Below are positions 1-6,198 of a stretch of DNA of 12,594 nt, piece after piece; positions within the stretch are counted from its first letter, which is position 1, and every line of letters starts with the position of its first letter. Where the stretch lies: positions 1-12,594 of the forward strand of contig CAYIEF010000032.1 of the NCBI GenBank assembly GCA_964362365.1, given 5' to 3'. Under the pieces are notes generated by a model. That model was not told where the DNA came from, did not search any database, and saw only the letters and a program-made list of their open reading frames with translations. Source of the stretch: JACPIL01 sp964362365 (GTDB taxonomy: Archaea > Nanobdellota > Nanobdellia > Woesearchaeales > GW2011-AR9). A program made the translations under genes and the position numbers.

Positions 1-1
1 C

Positions 2-166
2 CTGTTCTACTCTGGTCAAAGTTTCGGAGACGTTCTTTCTCTCTGCTTCTAATTTTTCCACAGTCTCCGCAAGGATTTTGTTCTCTTCCTCCAAATCGAC
101 AGTATTGACCGTCTCTGAATAGATTATTTTATTGTCCGGAGCTTCCTCGGCCTTAGCTTTTGCCAT
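2..166 (-). CDS. N-terminal part of a coiled-coil protein (partial, runs off window start)
   Basis: The first 55 codons of a gene are visible, starting MAKAKAEEAPDNK and continuing with an acidic/basic heptad-like stretch rich in E, K and L (roughly residues 24-55) that should form a coiled coil. An in-frame TAG lies upstream with no other ATG, GTG or TTG between, so the ATG at 166 is the only sensible start. A TATA-like box about 27 bases upstream fits a leaderless transcript. An N-terminal coiled coil after a short charged tail occurs in many families, including proteasome-activating ATPases and chaperones, but nothing visible here decides the family. The function is unknown. Confidence 0.6.
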   Translation of the reverse strand, partial: MAKAKAEEAPDNKIIYSETVNTVDLEEENKILAETVEKLEAERKNVSETLTRVEQ

Positions 167-188
167 CTTATCTTCAGAAGGTATTTTT

Positions 189-198
189 ATATTTAAAT
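189..198 (-). promoter_or_regulatory. TATA box for the partial coiled-coil gene
   Basis: On the minus strand the sequence reads ATTTAAATAT, a good archaeal TATA box. Its centre is about 27 bases before the ATG at 166, which puts transcription start at or next to the start codon (leaderless). Confidence 0.55.
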
Positions 199-226
199 CT
201 ACTGTCTATTTTTTATCGTCTTTTGA

Positions 227-2230
227 TTAATCTATAGAAAAATTGATTTTTTCTGATTTATGAGAGAAAAAGTTAATTAATAAATTAGAAAACATCTTTA
301 TTTTTTCCGTAAAAGATCCGGCTTCTGCGTTGATAGTAATTTTTTCTTGAGTTGAATAAACTTTTCCTTCTTTATCTTCCCAAGTTGCAGTAATAATGAA
401 ATCAGTATTCCAACTTAATGCTCCTCCATCTGCAGGGTAGCTTATTTTTTCTTCCTGCCCTAATTTTGGAATATCCCAGACACTCTTCACGCCTGCGCCA
501 GAAACGGTTAGGGCAAGATTTTGTGGTTCTACAAAAGAATCTTTTTGGAATGATATTTCAATAGTGGGAGAATCTCCAAACTGGATTACTTGAGGATATT
601 TGGCAGAAATAACAAGCTTTGGCTCATCCAATACTGCATATTCTAGAGATGTTTTTTTTTCTACCAAGTGATTTTCTGCGCTTAGTATCACTTTGTGCCA
701 GCCAGCCTTTTCGCCCTTTACGGTAATCTGAGTGCTTTTCTTCTGGTTGAGAAGCAGATCTACGGTTTCACAACTCTGTCCTACACAAAAGGTAACATCA
801 TTAAGATTAGTATTTCCAGTATTTTTGATAGAACAACTTACTGGCGCTTCTTCACCTAACATTATTTCTTTTTTATATTGGCAATCAAAAGTAATTTTTT
901 GTGAATAGCTTTTTTCTTCATCCTGCACGGTCAATTCTTCAATTTCTGCTTTAGAATAGGTATTCTTTCCTATTTGAGCAGTAAAGGTATCGTCTATGGA
1001 AACATTTTTTTCTGAGTAGACTCTAATCGGAAAAGTGTAGATGTAATTTTCTTGAAGATTTTTAGGTAGTTTCACGATCCAGAACGTTTCCCGCACCTCA
1101 TTGGGATGAAGAAGGATATTTCTCCGGTTTCTTCCGATCACTTCTACCTCTTTAGGGGCTGCCAAATTCAGGGCAGTGGCAGCATAATAATTGGCATTGT
1201 TCTTGACTATTCCTTTCACCAGGTTATAGCTTCCAAAGCCAACTTCGTGAGCAAGTAATTCCTGTTCCAATAGGATTTGTTCTGGTACGATAGTTCCTTC
1301 ACCCTCAACATTCACCTCAAGATCCAATTTTCCTTTTTCTAACTTTACTCCGTCAGAGAGCCATTCATATTTTACTGCAGGTTCTTTCGGATCGAACCCA
1401 TCTCGCAATTTAATGTGAGTTACATCAAGGTATCCATATTGATTAAAAGTAACATCAAAACTTACCCAGCCGATGTCAGGAAAATATACTTCAGCCCAAC
1501 CATGCCCAGCCCAATTGGAACCAACTGCATTGACTACCTCTTGGCTATTGGTATACGAAATTCCAGAAACAAATCGTGCCGGGATACCTAACGACCTTGC
1601 CATAGCTACAAACAAAGAGGTCATTTCATCGCAGACGCCTTGCCGATTCTGTAGAACCCAGCTTCCTTTCTGCGACGCAGCGCTGGTAACAGTATTAAGA
1701 TCATATTCGATATTCTCCTCCACCCAGCTGGCGAGGTTGAATACTACTTTGAATAGATCATCTTCTCCTTGCGCTAATTCTGAAGCTTTGGCGATGATTG
1801 CAGGATTATCGGAATCAATTGTTTCAGTTGGTTCTAAGTATTGTTCTAATCCTTGCACATCCTGAGCTCGTAAAGGGAAAGGGATCTTCTCCTGTACTGC
1901 CAAGCGCTTGTTTTGGGTTTCTATTAACGCCTTATATCCAAATCCTTTTTTTTCGATTTTTTTATCATTCCAGAAGAAGGAAACGAGATCTTCCTTGACT
2001 GCTCCTTGGCTATCCCACTGGATGATCTTTTGCCGTTCACTTTCTTTTGGATAAAGAAGTATATTAGCAGTGACTTCTTTCATGCTGGCTCCACTTTTTG
2101 TAGGCACTAACTCAAAGGAGCCGTCTACGGTTAGTTCTAATTCCATAGAATTCAAGGAATAGAAATCATTTTCTGCAGTAGCGAAGGGGGTGAGTAAGAG
2201 TAACAGCCCTAAAATCATCCACTTTTTCAT
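227..2230 (-). CDS. Secreted transglutaminase-like domain protein
   Basis: A 667-residue exported protein. Residues 1-20 form a signal peptide (MKKW then a leucine-rich core ending TPFATA). A transglutaminase-like (papain-like fold) core lies at about 160-275 and carries the full triad: Cys200 in GVCDE, His243 in GHGWAEVYF and Asp259 in SFDVTF. In this superfamily the domain acts as a protease, amidase or cross-linker; the substrate cannot be read here. The rest is beta-rich, with Cys residues in a CARDB-like segment (around 445-500, including NTGNTN), typical of surface-exposed adhesion modules. No clear C-terminal membrane anchor is seen. The frame is open for 30 more codons upstream, but the TATA box at 2251-2260 lies inside that extension and the signal peptide begins at ATG 2230, so I chose 2230. 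It is divergent from the ThiI-like gene. Confidence 0.85.
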   Translation of the reverse strand: MKKWMILGLLLLLTPFATAENDFYSLNSMELELTVDGSFELVPTKSGASMKEVTANILLYPKESERQKIIQWDSQGAVKEDLVSFFWNDKKIEKKGFGYKALIETQNKRLAVQEKIPFPLRAQDVQGLEQYLEPTETIDSDNPAIIAKASELAQGEDDLFKVVFNLASWVEENIEYDLNTVTSAASQKGSWVLQNRQGVCDEMTSLFVAMARSLGIPARFVSGISYTNSQEVVNAVGSNWAGHGWAEVYFPDIGWVSFDVTFNQYGYLDVTHIKLRDGFDPKEPAVKYEWLSDGVKLEKGKLDLEVNVEGEGTIVPEQILLEQELLAHEVGFGSYNLVKGIVKNNANYYAATALNLAAPKEVEVIGRNRRNILLHPNEVRETFWIVKLPKNLQENYIYTFPIRVYSEKNVSIDDTFTAQIGKNTYSKAEIEELTVQDEEKSYSQKITFDCQYKKEIMLGEEAPVSCSIKNTGNTNLNDVTFCVGQSCETVDLLLNQKKSTQITVKGEKAGWHKVILSAENHLVEKKTSLEYAVLDEPKLVISAKYPQVIQFGDSPTIEISFQKDSFVEPQNLALTVSGAGVKSVWDIPKLGQEEKISYPADGGALSWNTDFIITATWEDKEGKVYSTQEKITINAEAGSFTEKIKMFSNLLINFFSHKSEKINFSID

Positions 2231-2250
2231 CTCATTTTGATTTCTCTTTG

Positions 2251-2281
2251 TAATATAAAGTTTACGAAAGCTATGCTTTCG
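2251..2281 (-). promoter_or_regulatory. Promoter with adjacent perfect palindrome, transglutaminase gene
   Basis: On the minus strand CTTTATATTA (2251-2260) is a TATA box centred 25 bases before ATG 2230. Just upstream of it, 2265-2281 is a perfect inverted repeat with 7-bp arms, CGAAAGC-TAT-GCTTTCG. This is where the BRE and TFB contacts would fall, so a repressor or activator bound there could control the gene. The regulator is unknown. Confidence 0.5.
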
Positions 2282-2324
2282 AAATCCCGAAAATCTTTGA
2301 TTTCCGTATGGTTTAAGCATAATC

Positions 2325-2332
2325 TTTTAAAG
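2325..2332 (+). promoter_or_regulatory. TATA box for the ThiI-like gene
   Basis: TTTTAAAG is centred about 25 bases before ATG 2353, giving a leaderless transcript. It lies 65 bases from the divergent TATA box of the transglutaminase gene, so the two promoters share one short intergenic region. Confidence 0.5.
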
Positions 2333-2352
2333 AAAACTCAGATTTTACCTTC

Positions 2353-2967
2353 ATGCACAAAGCTATCGCCTTACTTTCCGGAGGAATTGACAGCCCGGTA
2401 GCTATCAATCTGCTGCAATCCCAGCTAGATATCATTCCAGTGCATTTCCATCAGCTTCCTTTGGTAGACGAATCAGAAATAGAGAAAGTAAAAAATCTGG
2501 CCAAACATCTGAAAGTCAAGAAGCTATATCTTGCTCCCTTTACTCCCGTATTGAAAGCGTTGGTAGAAAAGTGCAATCATAAACACTACTTTATTTTATC
2601 AAAGATCGCCATGTTCCGGGCAGCAGAATTGATTGCCCAGAAAGAGAAAGCAAGTTATTTGATTACCGGAGAGAATTTAGCGCAGGTTTCCAGCCAGACC
2701 TTGAGCAATTTAACCTCCATTACCAAACCCGTTTCTATGGAAATCTTGCGTCCTTTGCTGACTTTTGACAAGCAGGAAACCATTGAAATAGCCAAGAAAA
2801 TAGGGACTTATGAGATTTCCAAAGGTCCGGAGATGTGCTGTTTGCTGGGGCCGAAGAGGCCTTCGACTAAATCTGATCCCAAGAAGATTGGAGAAGAATT
2901 GGAAAAGATAAATCTTCAGGAGTTGCTGGAAGAAAGTTTGGAAAAGGGAGAAGTCCTGGATTTTTGA
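2353..2967 (+). CDS. thiI: ThiI-type tRNA 4-thiouridine synthetase PP-loop domain, stand-alone
   Basis: A 204-residue cytoplasmic enzyme matching the AANH/PP-loop part of ThiI. The ATP-pyrophosphatase loop SGGIDSP is at residues 9-15. The ThiI signature TGENLAQVSSQTLSNL follows in the middle, then RPLLTFDKQE and IGTYEIS, and a late EMCCLLGPKRP segment. Full ThiI activates U8 of tRNA by adenylation and accepts sulfur; related forms feed thiamin synthesis. The usual N-terminal ferredoxin-like and THUMP tRNA-binding domains (about 170 residues) are absent, and there is no rhodanese tail. The start is fixed by the TATA box 25 bases upstream, so this is not a missed N-terminus in this frame. Either a separate THUMP protein partners it or the substrate differs from classical ThiI. 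Family is certain; exact role is less so. Confidence 0.85.
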   Translation: MHKAIALLSGGIDSPVAINLLQSQLDIIPVHFHQLPLVDESEIEKVKNLAKHLKVKKLYLAPFTPVLKALVEKCNHKHYFILSKIAMFRAAELIAQKEKASYLITGENLAQVSSQTLSNLTSITKPVSMEILRPLLTFDKQETIEIAKKIGTYEISKGPEMCCLLGPKRPSTKSDPKKIGEELEKINLQELLEESLEKGEVLDF

Positions 2968-3000
2968 GCAGGAAAAATTGAGTATAATGTCGTTAAGTTT

Positions 3001-3110
3001 GGTGGGGGTCTAGGGAGCGAGGGTAAAGGAAAAAGCTCGCCGCAGCGAAGTGAGGAGCGCAGGAGTCTCTAATTCTCCTGAGCAGTAGGGCTTGGCGTAG
3101 TTTTTCCTGA
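3001..3110 (+). ncRNA. Candidate structured RNA or structured intergenic repeat (GC-rich)
   Basis: The stretch 3001-3100 is about 59% G+C in a window that is mostly well under 40%. It folds well on paper. AGGAAAAA (3027-3034) pairs with TTTTTCCT (3101-3108), and CGCC (3038-3041) with GGCG (3094-3097), as one long stem with a 3x3 internal loop. Inside is a hairpin CAGGAG (3060-3065) / CTCCTG (3075-3080), extended by GC/GC past one G.A mismatch. TCGC-CGCA-GCGA (3037-3048) is a competing small hairpin. No reading frame explains it. It lacks the conserved cores of SRP RNA or RNase P RNA, so the class is unknown. It could be an independent ncRNA, the 3' end of the thiI message, or a dispersed genomic repeat. 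The strand is a guess from its position after thiI. Confidence 0.4.
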
Positions 3111-3204
3111 AAGTTAGAAAGTTAATTTCCTGTGAAGCAGAGTAAAGTGTGGAGTTGGGGCTCATAGTTTTTGTATTCAAACTGTAATCATGTCGTGGTA
3201 TTGC

Positions 3205-3220
3205 ATTATATATCTTGTAT
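3205..3220 (+). promoter_or_regulatory. Restriction endonuclease promoter with regulator half-site
   Basis: ATTATATAT, centred about 26 bases before ATG 3235, is the TATA box, so the transcript should be leaderless. It runs directly into TCTTGTAT (3213-3220). Those eight bases are identical to the left arm and next base of the palindrome in the regulator promoter near 5551-5571, at the same place relative to the TATA box (one base shifted). The distance from ATTATATAT to the ATG is 30 bases in both promoters. The right arm of the palindrome is missing here. Confidence 0.55.
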
Positions 3221-3234
3221 CATAGTTTTGGTGT

Positions 3235-3984
3235 ATGGGTGGCAAAGTTTTACAAGGATTCAAGAGGGATTTTCTGGTTATCAAGAAGAAAGGTTTTGTA
3301 CTTTCAAATAGAATCCATGATACCGGAATTGGGAAAACATTTGAAGATCTTATCGGAATAGTTGAGAATAATAATTTTCTTGCGGATTATGAAGGAGTCC
3401 TGGAATTAAAGTCTTCTCGGGAGTTGACAAAATCAATGCTTACACTATTCACCAAATCGCCGACCAATCCGCCAAAAGTAAATTCTTATCTTCGAGAGAA
3501 ATATGGTGCTCCTGATGAGGATGCAGGGGGTTTAAAGACATTACACACGACATTTTCGGCATTGAAGTTTAATACTTTTGTGGGTAAATATGGTTTCAAG
3601 CTGGAAGTTGATGAAAAGTCAAGAAAATTATTTCTTTTAGTAAAAGATTTAGCAACGGAAGAAATAGTTGATAAAAATATTTGGTATGACTTTGAAACAC
3701 TCCGAGAAATTATTGAACATAAATGTCAGCACATTGCTTTTATCAGTGCTGAGAGCAAAAAAGAGGATGGAAAAGAATATTTCAAATTCAATAAGGCAGT
3801 TTTACTAAAGAATCTCACTTTTGAGAAGTTCGTTAAGGCGGTTAAAGAGGGGATTATTGTTTATGATATCAGGATTGGTGTTTATAGAAGTGGCAAAAAC
3901 AAAGGGAAAACTCACGACCACGGCTCTGGTTTCCGTGTAATGAAGAACAATTTAAGCAAAGTCTTTGACATAGAAGAAATTTAA
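3235..3984 (+). CDS. Type II restriction endonuclease, MvaI/BcnI family
   Basis: A 249-residue nuclease with the MvaI/BcnI pattern: GIGKTFEDL, then ENNNFLADYEG, LELKSSR and MLTLFTKSP. Members cut short CC-N-GG-type sites (MvaI CCWGG, BcnI CCSGG) using a MutH-like PD-(D/E)XK fold, often as monomers. Likely metal ligands and catalytic residues are Glu37, Asp51, Glu57 and Lys59. The spacing Asp-x5-Glu-x-Lys is one residue longer than the Asp-x4-Glu-x-Lys I recall for MvaI. The C-terminal half (THDHGSGFR) is the probable recognition region. Length matches the family. The stop codon directly abuts the stop of the convergent methyltransferase gene, so the two form a restriction-modification pair. 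The start is supported by the TATA box 26 bases upstream. The target sequence cannot be deduced. Confidence 0.85.
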   Translation: MGGKVLQGFKRDFLVIKKKGFVLSNRIHDTGIGKTFEDLIGIVENNNFLADYEGVLELKSSRELTKSMLTLFTKSPTNPPKVNSYLREKYGAPDEDAGGLKTLHTTFSALKFNTFVGKYGFKLEVDEKSRKLFLLVKDLATEEIVDKNIWYDFETLREIIEHKCQHIAFISAESKKEDGKEYFKFNKAVLLKNLTFEKFVKAVKEGIIVYDIRIGVYRSGKNKGKTHDHGSGFRVMKNNLSKVFDIEEI

Positions 3985-5277
3985 TTATTGTTTTTCTAAA
4001 ATTATAATCCATTCTTCGTTCATAGTAACGGCATGATTACCACTAACATTAGTTGGACTATTCAATTTAGGCATTCTTTTATGGGGAATATTGCGGATAA
4101 ATGTGTTTACATGTCGATAATGATTTTTTGCTTGAAAGAGTTCTACGATAATGTCATCTGTTGGGATTTGTATTCCCTTTACGGTTCTATTCCCTACTAC
4201 AAAGCATAAAAAAGCACCATCTTTAGTTACTCGATGTAGTTCTTTGACACATTTATCAAAATCAATATAAAAGCTAAGTACATCTCTAGCTCTTTTAGGA
4301 TCTTGTTCTGAAATTTGAGCAATTATTTTCTTTAAAGTTGGGGAATGTAAACCGTTGGTTAAATCTTTTGTTGGAATACCACCCAAACTTACTTTATCAA
4401 TATTTAAAACTGTTTCTTTATCGTAGCCTAACCATTGCAATCCTAAGCGCGAAAATTGACCATAAGCTACGGTTGTACCACTATCTCCATAAGGCGGAGA
4501 AGTAACAATTAAATCAACAGATTTATCAGGAATGGATTTTATGCTTCGTGAATCTTCAGCAAGAATGTTAACTTCACATTTTTTATTTTGTTCTTTGAAA
4601 TATTCTTCCATCCGTTCCGTATTAGATTTTAATTGTTCTCTAAATAATTGAAGAGCGTTAGGATTATGCTTTTTGAGCATTTCGGGAGACATTCTATATA
4701 ATTTATATTCTCTATTTCTGGTATTAGAAACATCTCTGACTGTTTCCGAGAAAGCAACAAGGAAGAAATTTTTTATATCTTCTTCTGCTTTTTTATCTTG
4801 TAAATGTATTGATTCAATATTTTTTTTAATAATGGCTAAATCTCTGCTCACTTCTGGTTTAAACCAAAAATCAAGATTAAAGAAGTTTGGCGTTTCAAAA
4901 TTTTTTTGTTTAAAATTTGCTGATTTTTGGTCTTCAAAACATTGATGGATTAGTTTATTGTATTCTTTCCATAATAATTCTGGATTAATTGGCGTTGTTT
5001 TTGCTTTCGAGATAAGCAGAGCAAGAGGATTTATGTCAATTCCGTAAGCTTTTTTGAATTGTGGATGTAATTTTGCTTCTAACAAAGCTGTTCCAGAACC
5101 CATAAAAGGGTCTAAAATGATTGAAGCATTTTTTCCGTAGGTTTCTATAAGTCTTCTAGCAATTTGGGGGATCATCATCGCCGGATATGTATGAAAGCCA
5201 TGATTACTATATTTAGTGTAAGCAGTTTTGAAATCCCAGCTAGTATCCCAAAACTTTATTTCGCTGGTTTTGGCCAT
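3985..5277 (-). CDS. DNA methyltransferase, probable N4-cytosine type, of the restriction-modification system
   Basis: A 430-residue S-adenosylmethionine-dependent DNA methylase. HGFHTYPAMMIPQIA near residues 26-40 looks like motif X. DPFMGSGTALLEA (56-68) is motif I, binding AdoMet. TSPPYGDSG (259-267) is motif IV; SPPY, rather than D/NPPY, points to N4-cytosine methylation, as in the methylases paired with MvaI and BcnI. FVVGNRTVKG follows as a late core motif. The order motif I then IV, with about 190 residues between, leaves the middle as the likely target-recognition region. It protects host sites from the convergent nuclease. The frame is open to 5310 within the regulator gene, but ATG 5277 lies 4 bases after the regulator stop and follows GTGAGG, so I chose it. 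It forms an operon with the regulator. Confidence 0.85.
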   Translation of the reverse strand: MAKTSEIKFWDTSWDFKTAYTKYSNHGFHTYPAMMIPQIARRLIETYGKNASIILDPFMGSGTALLEAKLHPQFKKAYGIDINPLALLISKAKTTPINPELLWKEYNKLIHQCFEDQKSANFKQKNFETPNFFNLDFWFKPEVSRDLAIIKKNIESIHLQDKKAEEDIKNFFLVAFSETVRDVSNTRNREYKLYRMSPEMLKKHNPNALQLFREQLKSNTERMEEYFKEQNKKCEVNILAEDSRSIKSIPDKSVDLIVTSPPYGDSGTTVAYGQFSRLGLQWLGYDKETVLNIDKVSLGGIPTKDLTNGLHSPTLKKIIAQISEQDPKRARDVLSFYIDFDKCVKELHRVTKDGAFLCFVVGNRTVKGIQIPTDDIIVELFQAKNHYRHVNTFIRNIPHKRMPKLNSPTNVSGNHAVTMNEEWIIILEKQ

Positions 5278-5281
5278 TTCC

Positions 5282-5548
5282 TCACTTTTTTGTAAGCTTA
5301 GTGATTGCATCTTTTCCTAACTCCGTTAATTCGTATAAACGTCCTTTTCTGCGGTCCTCGTTTAAGCATTTAACCAGATGATTTTCTTTGAGTTCTCTGA
5401 GAAACATACTTACATGGTTTAATCGTAGCTTTGTTTTTGCCGCAATTTCAGAAGGGGTAAGTGTATCGTTGCCGATAGCTTCAATTATCTTATGTCTATA
5501 ATCGCTTGATTTTAACAATGAAAGCGCAGTTACCATCCCTTTTTCCAT
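5282..5548 (-). CDS. Winged-helix transcriptional regulator, probable controller of the restriction-modification genes
   Basis: An 88-residue single-domain ArsR/MarR-like winged helix. The helix-turn-helix is at about 30-57 (TPSEIAAKTKL, then LNHVSMFLRELKENHLV) and the wing at about 62-74 (RRKGRLYELTELGK). It has no sensor domain and no cysteine cluster for metal. It is the first gene of the operon with the methyltransferase, 4 bases upstream of it. Its own promoter carries a perfect palindrome between TATA and start codon. Half of it recurs in the endonuclease promoter. I infer autoregulation and cross-control of the nuclease, the job of C proteins in bacterial systems, though C proteins are of the unrelated HTH_3/Xre type. 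The start ATG at 5548 is 26 bases from the TATA centre; Met5 is a less likely start. Confidence 0.75.
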   Translation of the reverse strand: MEKGMVTALSLLKSSDYRHKIIEAIGNDTLTPSEIAAKTKLRLNHVSMFLRELKENHLVKCLNEDRRKGRLYELTELGKDAITKLTKK

Positions 5549-5550
5549 AC

Positions 5551-5580
5551 ATTCTTGTTAAATACAAGAATATATAATAT
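5551..5580 (-). promoter_or_regulatory. Regulator-methyltransferase promoter with palindromic operator
   Basis: On the minus strand ATATTATATA (5571-5580) is the TATA box for the start at 5548. Between them lies a perfect inverted repeat, ATTCTTGT-ATTTA-ACAAGAAT (5551-5571; 8-bp arms, 5-base centre). A dimer bound there would block the transcription start, which is expected at the ATG itself. The most natural ligand is the winged-helix protein encoded just downstream. Confidence 0.65.
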
Positions 5581-5740
5581 TAGCTACAAAATAAGTACAT
5601 TTTTGATATATAAAAAGATTTGTGTAATAGAATAGCTAAATCAACTCTTCTTTTGATTATTGTTTTTTATTAGAGTACAGATATGCTTTGCTCTTATTAA
5701 AATATTATCTCTCTATTCTTTAGCTAAGTGCGTCAATCCT

Positions 5741-6165
5741 CTTTTCTGGTTTGCCAGAGACTTGCAGAAGCTTTTGGGCTATGACAAATGGGAAAACTTC
5801 CTCAATGCCATAGAAAAAGCGAAAGAATCTTGTAGAAATTCAGGTCACGAGGCACGAGACCATTTTCCCGGCGTCAGGAAAATGGTTGAACTAGGCTCTG
5901 GTTCTAAGAGGGAAATAGAAGACTTCATGCTCACCCGCTATGCCTGTTATCTCATAGCCAAAAATGGCGATCCTCGAAAAGAGCAAATTGCCTTTGCCCA
6001 GAGTTATTTTGCTATTCAAACCAGAAAACAGGAATTGATTGAACAAAGAATAGCCTTAATGGAAAGGAGAAATTACCGCCTGAGGAAGATATTAAAAAGT
6101 TAGAGCGGAAAGTCAAAGCTGAAGAAAAAACTATGGCTGGCGGTTCTCAAAAGAATCTAAAATAA
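5741..6165 (+). pseudogene. dinD: dinD-like (DNA-damage-inducible protein D) gene remnant
   Basis: The first frame gives FWFARDLQKLLGYDKWENFL, then HFPGVRKMVELGSGSKREIED, LTRYACYLIAKNGDPRKE and QTRKQELIEQRIALMER. These are hallmarks of DinD, an SOS-linked protein of about 270-290 residues related to BRO/KilA-N-type phage proteins. After MERR (near 6070) the homology jumps frame. From 6073 the +2 frame reads LPPEEDIKKLERKVKAEEK and stops at 6165, which is the C-terminal end of DinD. About 110-130 codons of the middle are therefore deleted with a frameshift. The N-terminal 20-odd residues are also missing, since the sequence before FWFARDL does not resemble DinD and has no convincing start. A frame starting at 5660 is open but probably not a true gene. 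The remnant ends two bases before the cysS TATA box. Confidence 0.8.
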
Positions 6166-6167
6166 AC

Positions 6168-6175
6168 TTTTATAA
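6168..6175 (+). promoter_or_regulatory. TATA box for cysS
   Basis: TTTTATAA is centred about 27 bases before ATG 6199, so cysS is expected to be leaderless. It sits just past the end of the dinD remnant, so that decay has not touched the promoter. Confidence 0.55.
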
Positions 6176-6198
6176 ACTCCTTCCTCTTCATCCAGCGC

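Noticed and set aside
1389..1399. tRNA T-arm-like sequence (GGGTTCGATCC on the minus strand)
   Set aside because: It lies inside the transglutaminase coding frame (encoding GFDPK) and has no matching acceptor, D or anticodon stems around it.
2231..2320. Upstream extension of the transglutaminase frame by 30 residues
   Set aside because: It would start upstream of the TATA box and would bury the signal peptide 30 residues in.
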